Assembly (NCBI GenBank): GCA_963971425.1
Contig: OZ020514.1
Span: 17,085,406-17,149,405 of the forward strand
DNA length: 64,000 bases
Direction: 5' to 3'
Source: Bryoerythrophyllum caledonicum
Lineage: Eukaryota > Streptophyta > Bryopsida > Pottiales > Pottiaceae
Below, piece after piece: positions 58,980-64,000 of this stretch. The notes beneath the pieces are model-generated. The model was not told the origin of the DNA, did no database searches, and saw only the letters and a program-made list of their open reading frames with translations. Numbering within the stretch: the stretch's first letter is position 1; every line of letters begins with the position of its first letter. Both the position numbers and the translations under genes were made by a program.

Positions 58980-59006
58980 CTGTCCGAACACTTCTGCTGA
59001 CCACTA
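58980..59006 (-). repeat. Right terminal inverted repeat of the Tc1 element
   Basis: Begins CTGTCCGAACACTTCTGC and ends GACCACTA. TA follows it. Confidence 0.95.
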
Positions 59007-59008
59007 TA

Positions 59009-59849
59009 TGAGTATTCCTACTTATTCCGTATGCCGACTGAATACATACGTGTGTGCACTTGACCACTCTTTTCAGACTGTACTTTCGCTCTTTCTTGTA
59101 CTGATTAATTCAGTTTCCATGATTAATTTTTCTCTCAAAAATTATTATTTTCCAACTTTCAAATTTTAATCTTTCCATTTTCCTTTTCTCTTAACTTAAT
59201 TAAAAGCTTTTATGTGATTTAAAATTCTAAAATTTTAGAAACATAAAATTGGTGAGTGCCAAAAAGTTCAATAATGCCCTACTAATTATCAAATTAGTGT
59301 AGCTTTCCCTTTCTGGTCCCATATTAATATTAGAGAATTATTTTTTATTTCCATTTTTATTTTTCAAAAAATAATTTATTTTTTAGCACACCATAGTGAC
59401 TACTGTAGCATTTTGTGGCAAATCCGGTCAAGTGAGAGGTTTTTAAATTATGAATGAAAATGAATTTGACTCATAATTTGTCAAAAACTTAGACATTGCC
59501 TCACTTTCCCTCGGGTAGTTTAGGGTCATTCCGGACCACTAAAAAATAGTTTTTTAATGGTAATTTATCCTTCTCTTCATCTCTTAATTTTCCAATTTTT
59601 GTTTTCCCCCTATCCTCTTTTGATAATCAAATTTTTAAGTTACCAAAAGTGACATTTTGAAACTTAAATAAAAGAACCAAGTTCTATCACTAGTTATAAT
59701 GTCATACTAATTAGTACTATGAATTTTTTCTTTTTTGACCAAAATTTAATTATTTTAAGAGAATTTTAGTGGAGTTGTAACCAAGGGCTTAATTTAACAA
59801 TTATTTTTGTTTAGGATTATTGCCCCCTTCTTTAATTCATAACTTGCCC
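59009..59849. other. AT-rich flank with a candidate polypurine tract
   Basis: On the minus strand, AAAGAAGGGGG (about 59,834-59,824) follows the integrase stop by some 15 bases. That is the expected place for the polypurine tract that primes plus-strand DNA synthesis in LTR retrotransposons. The sequence beyond it would then be 3' LTR, but I could not identify LTR ends or a second copy. Confidence 0.4.
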
Positions 59850-60935
59850 TCAAGTTATGTATTGTTTTAAACGATAACCATTATAGCGGGTTGCATGTAC
59901 ATTCCCCTGAAAATCTTGCAGTTCTACTGAACCATTAGGGTAAGATTTAAGTATGCGATATGGACCAAACCACCTCATCTTAAATTTCCCTGGGAATTTC
60001 TGAAATCGACTATCATATAGTAACACTAAATCATTATCATTTAAAACTTTTGGTTGTAACTTACTATCATAGTAGGTTTTTTGTTGTTTCTGAATAGCTT
60101 CCATATTTTGGTAAGCTTGAGCTCTTACCTCACCAAGACGCTCTAAAGTGTCATAACGTTCTCTCAAAGATGCAGCATTTCCAAGTCTCTCGGATATTGC
60201 TACCCGTAATGAAGGTACCTCCACTTCAATTGGTAACATGGCCTCCAAACCATATACTAACTGAAATGGTGTTGCTTTAGTTGTAGTTTTTATGGTGCAT
60301 CTATATGCCCATAATGCATTGTTTAACTCATAATCCCAATTAGATGCATTCCCTTGTAATGTTTTAGTTATGATCTTACAAAGTATGCCCTTAGACTTTT
60401 CAATTTGTCCATTAGCTCTAGGGTGATAGGGTGTTGACTTACAATGCTTAATGAAATATTTTTGCAACATTTTCTCAATAGTATCATTGATAAAGTGAGT
60501 CCCCCTATCACTAACAAGTTCTTTTGGACACCCAAATCTGGTAATGATATGTTCATAAATAAATCTGGCAACAGTATCCGCATCATCATTTTTAGTGGCA
60601 AGGGCTTCTACCCACTTAGTCACATACTCTGTTGCAACTAAGATATAACGATTTTGACCCTCACGACTGGGTGGTTTAATGGGACCTACAAAGTCAATCC
60701 CCCACTTCTCAAAAGGAATCTGTGCTAAAATTGGTGTTAATGGCATATAGCCTCGCAGTTTTGAAGTGTTTTTGGTGCAAAAATGCCTTGGTCCTTTAGG
60801 GATTAAAAATGTTTGGAGGTTAAAAAATTGGTCCATACCATTTTTGTTTATACAAACGCACAAATCCTTATGAGGCTTAAGTACATCCATAATCACACCA
60901 CTATTATTAAGTAGAATATAGACACTACTATTCAT
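59850..60935 (-). CDS. Ty3/gypsy integrase, uninterrupted ORF, N-terminally truncated
   Basis: This encodes a retrotransposon integrase that joins element cDNA to host DNA. From ATG 60,935 to TGA 59,850 it is 361 codons without a break. The core shows D81 (KWGIDFVGPI), D143 (LVSDRGTHF) and E179 (RANGQIEKSK), a DD35E spacing. STPYHPRANGQ, TPFQLVYGLEAMLPIEVEVP and the C-terminal WFGPYRILKSYPNGSVELQD (GPY/F module) follow. The N-terminal HHCC zinc domain is gone: only HFCTKNTSKL remains where two Cys would sit, and residues 1-50 look unrelated to integrases. RT, RNase H and gag are absent upstream. Either it is a 5'-truncated element fragment that happens to stay open, or a retained (domesticated) integrase. 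No chromodomain is visible. Confidence 0.88.
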   Translation of the reverse strand: MNSSVYILLNNSGVIMDVLKPHKDLCVCINKNGMDQFFNLQTFLIPKGPRHFCTKNTSKLRGYMPLTPILAQIPFEKWGIDFVGPIKPPSREGQNRYILVATEYVTKWVEALATKNDDADTVARFIYEHIITRFGCPKELVSDRGTHFINDTIEKMLQKYFIKHCKSTPYHPRANGQIEKSKGILCKIITKTLQGNASNWDYELNNALWAYRCTIKTTTKATPFQLVYGLEAMLPIEVEVPSLRVAISERLGNAASLRERYDTLERLGEVRAQAYQNMEAIQKQQKTYYDSKLQPKVLNDNDLVLLYDSRFQKFPGKFKMRWFGPYRILKSYPNGSVELQDFQGNVHATRYNGYRLKQYIT

Positions 60936-61046
60936 ATTTTTTTACTATGCATAATGTAGTACAAAAATGGAAAAGTACATCAAACGCTAAAAGATATTGC
61001 ATTGTAAGAAAAATGTCTCTTGGTACCGCAAAAACAAAAAATACAC

Positions 61047-61640
61047 CTAGTCAATATTCATCAGGCTATTAGTAGTGCCACTCGCCCCTACCTCGATGTC
61101 GTGTGCCCCTATGTGCATTGGGAGGTCTTCTTCTGAGCCCAATACAAGTCTACGAGACGCCAATTGTGTTCTCCTCGCTGGTCCATCTTCATCCAACACG
61201 GCCCATAGGATTTGAGATTGCATGAGCTGGTCGAGCGCTTGCCGTGTCCCTGGACTGTGCACATCAAGCAAGAAGTCGATTCCGTCATTTCGGAAAATTT
61301 CTTTCCACTCTGATTCCGATAATTGTCTTAGTTCTTGTGGGTCCGGTTGATCAATGTCGTGAGGAATGCGATCCCCGTTGTCGTCTGTGGTGCGAACTCC
61401 GTCAACGGCCCACAACCATTGCTGTGGATGAGGTCCGAATTGAAATTGCTCCCCGTTCTCATCCCTATGGCCATTAAAGCATTGGTAGAAGAAATTTCGT
61501 TTTCCTTGACCGTATAAGTCCTTTAACGGGATCAAACTCTTGCACACCCGAACAATCTACTCCGGGTCCCTTTCCCAATACCACTCGTTTGAGGGTGCAT
61601 CTTATCCAATGAGTGCATCTTCAGTTTCCAACTCCACACC
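61047..61640 (-). pseudogene. Unrecognised acidic ORF with stops
   Basis: The frame reads from about 61,640 through a TAA near 61,601 and a TAG near 61,559 into a 160-codon open stretch ending at 61,047. It is Asp/Glu/Gln-rich with GKRNFFYQCFNGHRDENGEQ, PHPQQWLWAVDGVRT and SESEWKEIFRNDGIDFLLDV. No family is recognised. It lies downstream of, and is oriented like, the RING gene and could be its distal exon. A splice link was not shown. Confidence 0.4.
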
Positions 61641-62531
61641 AAATCCTTTCCCCACATCAAGGGGGCATCAAGTATGCTAACTTCCGAACAATCAAGGGGG
61701 CATAAGTATGCTAGGGGGGGTACAAAACGGGCAAAAATAATATACTCCATAGTATGTTAGTTTTGAAGCCCTTTGTTAAATTGTTGTTGAATGCCAACCG
61801 TCTATTTTTTAGGTGGGGAGAAATCGTGGCCAACAAAATGTTAGGTGAACTGAAAATCTCTTGAGCAAAATGCTGATTTTTGGGACTTTGAGATGTCATA
61901 ACACATGTTGCTCTATAAGTGGCTGAACCCTTTCCCGAGATGAAAATATTGCATACTACAGAGTTTGAAAATATACTAGAAATACTACGCAGTATATCAA
62001 TTTTTTCAACGCACCAAAAACTAGGTTTTGAAGAAAATGATGGAAAATAAAAATATTTTTGAAAACTCTTTATATTTTAAGATAGATTAGTGTATGCTAA
62101 AGAAGGTTCAATAAGAATTTGGAGCAAAAATCAACATTTAACCCCCATTTTAAGCATTTTTGACAATAAACCCATTTTTTGGTATTACAAGTAAATTTAA
62201 GTCTCCGATCATAATTTTTCATTTGGAATGACTGAAAAGAACATATTGTGCATGAAATTTGAAATTTTTGTGGAATTGTGAACTTCTAATCTCCCACAAG
62301 AAGTATATTTGTATACTTTTTGAAACTGTGACAAGTATATAGTAATTACAAATATACTTCTTCTCATTGAACTGTAGAGGGTTTTGGTGAAAATTTATGA
62401 TATGTGTAATGGCATGGAAGTCAGGACTCACATTTTAGAGACCAACATCTGAAATCAAAAGCAAATTGGGCGTGTGACACGAAAGAGCAATTGTGACATG
62501 GCAAAAACCGGTTTGTGACAGTATATTCGTA

Positions 62532-63998
62532 TCATCCATGGGCGTTTGTCACATTGAACTCCCAATGCGGGGGCATGTATGGAACTAATCGAAAAATTTC
62601 ATACAATCGCTCGTGAAAAGGGGCCTTGCACAATGAGCACCGCCGGCGTACAACCATCAAGCTAATCAAGCAAAATGGATGGTACAAGTGCTCACAAGTG
62701 CCTAGATGCATCCCACCTTCTGGACCAAATGGGTTTAGACAAATTGAGCAAGTCCTACCGTCGGATACGAAGCTCAAAGGTTGTGGCCACAATAACATGG
62801 GGTTGCCCCGTTGGTCGAGGGTGGATGAAACCTCTTTTTTGAAATCCCAATTGTAACGGGACCAATCGATGGTTGTTTGCCCACCGATGGTTTTCACCAT
62901 TGCCATTTCATTCATCTTGAAAAGATCATCTACAAGGGCCCACGACGTCAAACCAAACACCCTCTCTTGGTTATTTTTGGAATAGTTGTTGTCGATTTTT
63001 CGGATTTCCGCCACCAATTGTCGGGACCGATCGACCGTGAAGACGCACGCCAACTTCCATTGAGAGTAATGTTCTACCAACACATCCAAGCGACTTTGTA
63101 GTCTTGAATTCTCTTCAAGCGCTTTAGCCAATTCTTTGCCGCCGTCACCCGCCGCATTTTCTTCTTCGTTGACCATAGCTTTGTCGGCGTTGGTAGGGGC
63201 CTCGTCAAACGACAATGAATCGTCTTAAATTGACACGTGTACAAGCCCTTCCTCCTCTCGTCGTGGATTCCGATCTTCCATGGTCATTGCACTAGCTTGT
63301 AGGGCAAGTCGGAGCTCCTCCATATCACGTCGTTGTTGGTCAATAACAATGTTTTTGTCACTGACTTCAACTCTCAACTTGCGAACCTCATCGCGCAATG
63401 ACAATAGTTTTGTTGTCTTCCCTTCCAATTGGTTCAGCAAGGTTTGGATAGTGTTGGCAAAAATAGCACCAGTAGAGGCTTCAAACATTTGATCAACAAC
63501 CGCGGGGGATTGTACCTGAGCTACAACTTCATTAATGGTATCGTTAATGACTATGTTAACCAGGGTTGTTCATAGGACCTCCCCGTCCGAAAGACCGGGA
63601 GGTCCGCTCATCCGTCCGTTAAGCTTCATGTCCGAATCTTAAAAGAATATTTGGATATATTCGAGCATATTCGAGCATATTCGTCAAAATTTGAGGAATA
63701 TCCATAGAATATTCATAGAATATGTCCGATAATGTCCGGGACCGACCGGTCCGTCCGCTCGGTCCGCCAAATTTTGGCCATGTCTGTCCTTTATGACAAC
63801 CTTGACGTTAACGGTCTATTCTGCCCTCCTTCATTTGGTGCGCGCTTGTGTCCTTTGGCTCCTTGTGATTGGAACGTGGGATCCGTCAGAGTCTATATCC
63901 GTGTTTGAGGGATCGGTCTCGTACGTGTCGACCGGTTCAGTCTTTGCCATCAATTTGCCCAATCTTCCTTCTGGAAACCTCCGTGTCTCCAATGGTAT
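62532..63998 (-). pseudogene. Coiled-coil RING-H2 protein gene, interrupted by a MITE and stops
   Basis: Many RING-H2 proteins are E3 ubiquitin ligases. The frame is open from the window edge, with an ATG at 63,950 (MAKTEPVDTYETDPSNTDID). It meets TGA and TAG near 63,835-63,820, is split by the 244-bp MITE, and resumes VINDTINEVVAQVQ. A coiled coil follows (63,470-63,300, KLLSLRDEVRKLRVEVSDKN), then TAA at 63,225, a second coiled coil (ALEENSRLQSRLDVLVEHYS), and a C-terminal RING at about 62,760-62,630. The RING spacing C-x2-C-x11-C-x-H-x2-H-x2-C-x10-C-x2-C keeps all eight zinc ligands (CSICLNPF..TCEHLYHPFC..RCSLCKAPF). It ends at 62,532 in TGA, which may itself be a lesion, since the frame stays open beyond. 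Removing the MITE and one target copy restores the frame exactly. The 5' end may lie outside the window. Confidence 0.7.
63561..63804. mobile_element. hAT-type MITE, 244 bp
   Basis: The ends are CAGGGTTGTTCATAGGAC (63,561) and, on the other strand, CAAGGTTGTCATAAAGGAC (from 63,804). These are imperfect inverted repeats of hAT style. Flanking 8-bp target copies are ATGTTAAC (63,553-63,560) and ACGTTAAC (63,805-63,812), one mismatch. The interior has no ORF but contains repeated GGTCCGTCCG-like and ATATTCGAGCAT-like words. It is a non-autonomous element that needs a hAT transposase from elsewhere. Confidence 0.85.
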
Positions 63999-64000
63999 CA

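Larger units (their letters stand above)
57340..59006 (-). mobile_element. Complete Tc1-type DNA transposon (1,667 bp)
   Basis: The element is bounded by 27-bp terminal inverted repeats at 57,340-57,366 and 58,980-59,006. The left begins CAGTGGTCAGCAGAAGTG; the right matches its complement except for the outermost base (A for G). Both flanks are the dinucleotide TA (57,338-57,339 and 59,007-59,008), the Tc1/mariner target-site duplication. It holds one uninterrupted transposase gene on the minus strand. Integrity of ORF, repeats and target site together suggests a recent, possibly active copy. Confidence 0.95.

Noticed and set aside
47240-59849. LTR pair bracketing the 52-55 kb gene
   Set aside because: Both flanks are T/C-rich and similar in style, but I could not align any long identical stretch or find TG..CA ends by eye. 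A dot plot would decide.
9259-63998. Reassigned genetic code (TAG/TAA read as Gln, as in some ciliates)
   Set aside because: TGA and TGG-to-TGA lesions occur as well, the intact Tc1 gene ends normally in TAG, and gene content and introns are plant-like. Mutation explains the pattern better.

Overview
The window looks like nuclear DNA of a land plant. It carries one recognisable plant housekeeping gene, the WD40 splicing regulator PRL1 with its GT-AG introns, plus several transposon classes and a few long reading frames that match nothing I know. Expanded families of unknown coiled-coil genes and an abundance of decayed repeats made me think of a bryophyte such as a liverwort; that is a guess. 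There is no sign of bacterial, organellar or viral-genome organisation.

Layout. 0.2-1.9 kb: plus-strand exons of an unrecognised broken gene. 2.2-3.0 kb: short tandem repeats. 3.4-5.2 kb: a decayed Mutator-like (MULE) transposase with a SWIM finger, minus strand. 5.4-8.9 kb: repeats and one small ORF. 9.3-11.4 kb and 14.2-16.2 kb: two diverged, minus-strand, nonsense-riddled copies of the same unknown family. 19.2-21.6 kb: a minus-strand multi-exon gene of unknown function, head to head with PRL1 at 21.96-25.5 kb. Both keep their exon-intron structure but carry frameshifts or stops. 26.6-33.8 kb: a long decayed LINE-type retrotransposon with endonuclease, reverse transcriptase, RNase H and a 2A-like motif, followed by an oppositely oriented tRNA-derived SINE. 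36.4-38.5 kb: Ty3/gypsy-type gag-protease debris. 39.4-42.3 kb: a Ty1/copia element with an internal integrase deletion. 44.1-47.2 kb: three decayed minus-strand genes, one with an FCP1-like phosphatase domain. 47.2-52.0 kb: AT-rich DNA without genes. 52.0-55.2 kb: a minus-strand unknown gene of about 1,000 codons, broken by many stops. 57.3-59.0 kb: a structurally complete Tc1-type DNA transposon with an intact DD34E transposase, the best-preserved feature here. 59.85-60.9 kb: an uninterrupted gypsy integrase ORF. 61.0-64.0 kb: minus-strand remnants including a RING-H2/coiled-coil gene that contains a 244-bp hAT-type MITE.

Common theme. Nearly every long frame outside the Tc1 element and the gypsy integrase is closed only by stops that are one C-to-T (or G-to-A) change away from CAG, CGA, CAA or TGG. 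This is what long-term decay of methylated cytosines would leave. The region therefore reads as silenced, gene-poor chromatin in which transposons accumulated and genes eroded. The Tc1 copy looks like a much younger arrival.
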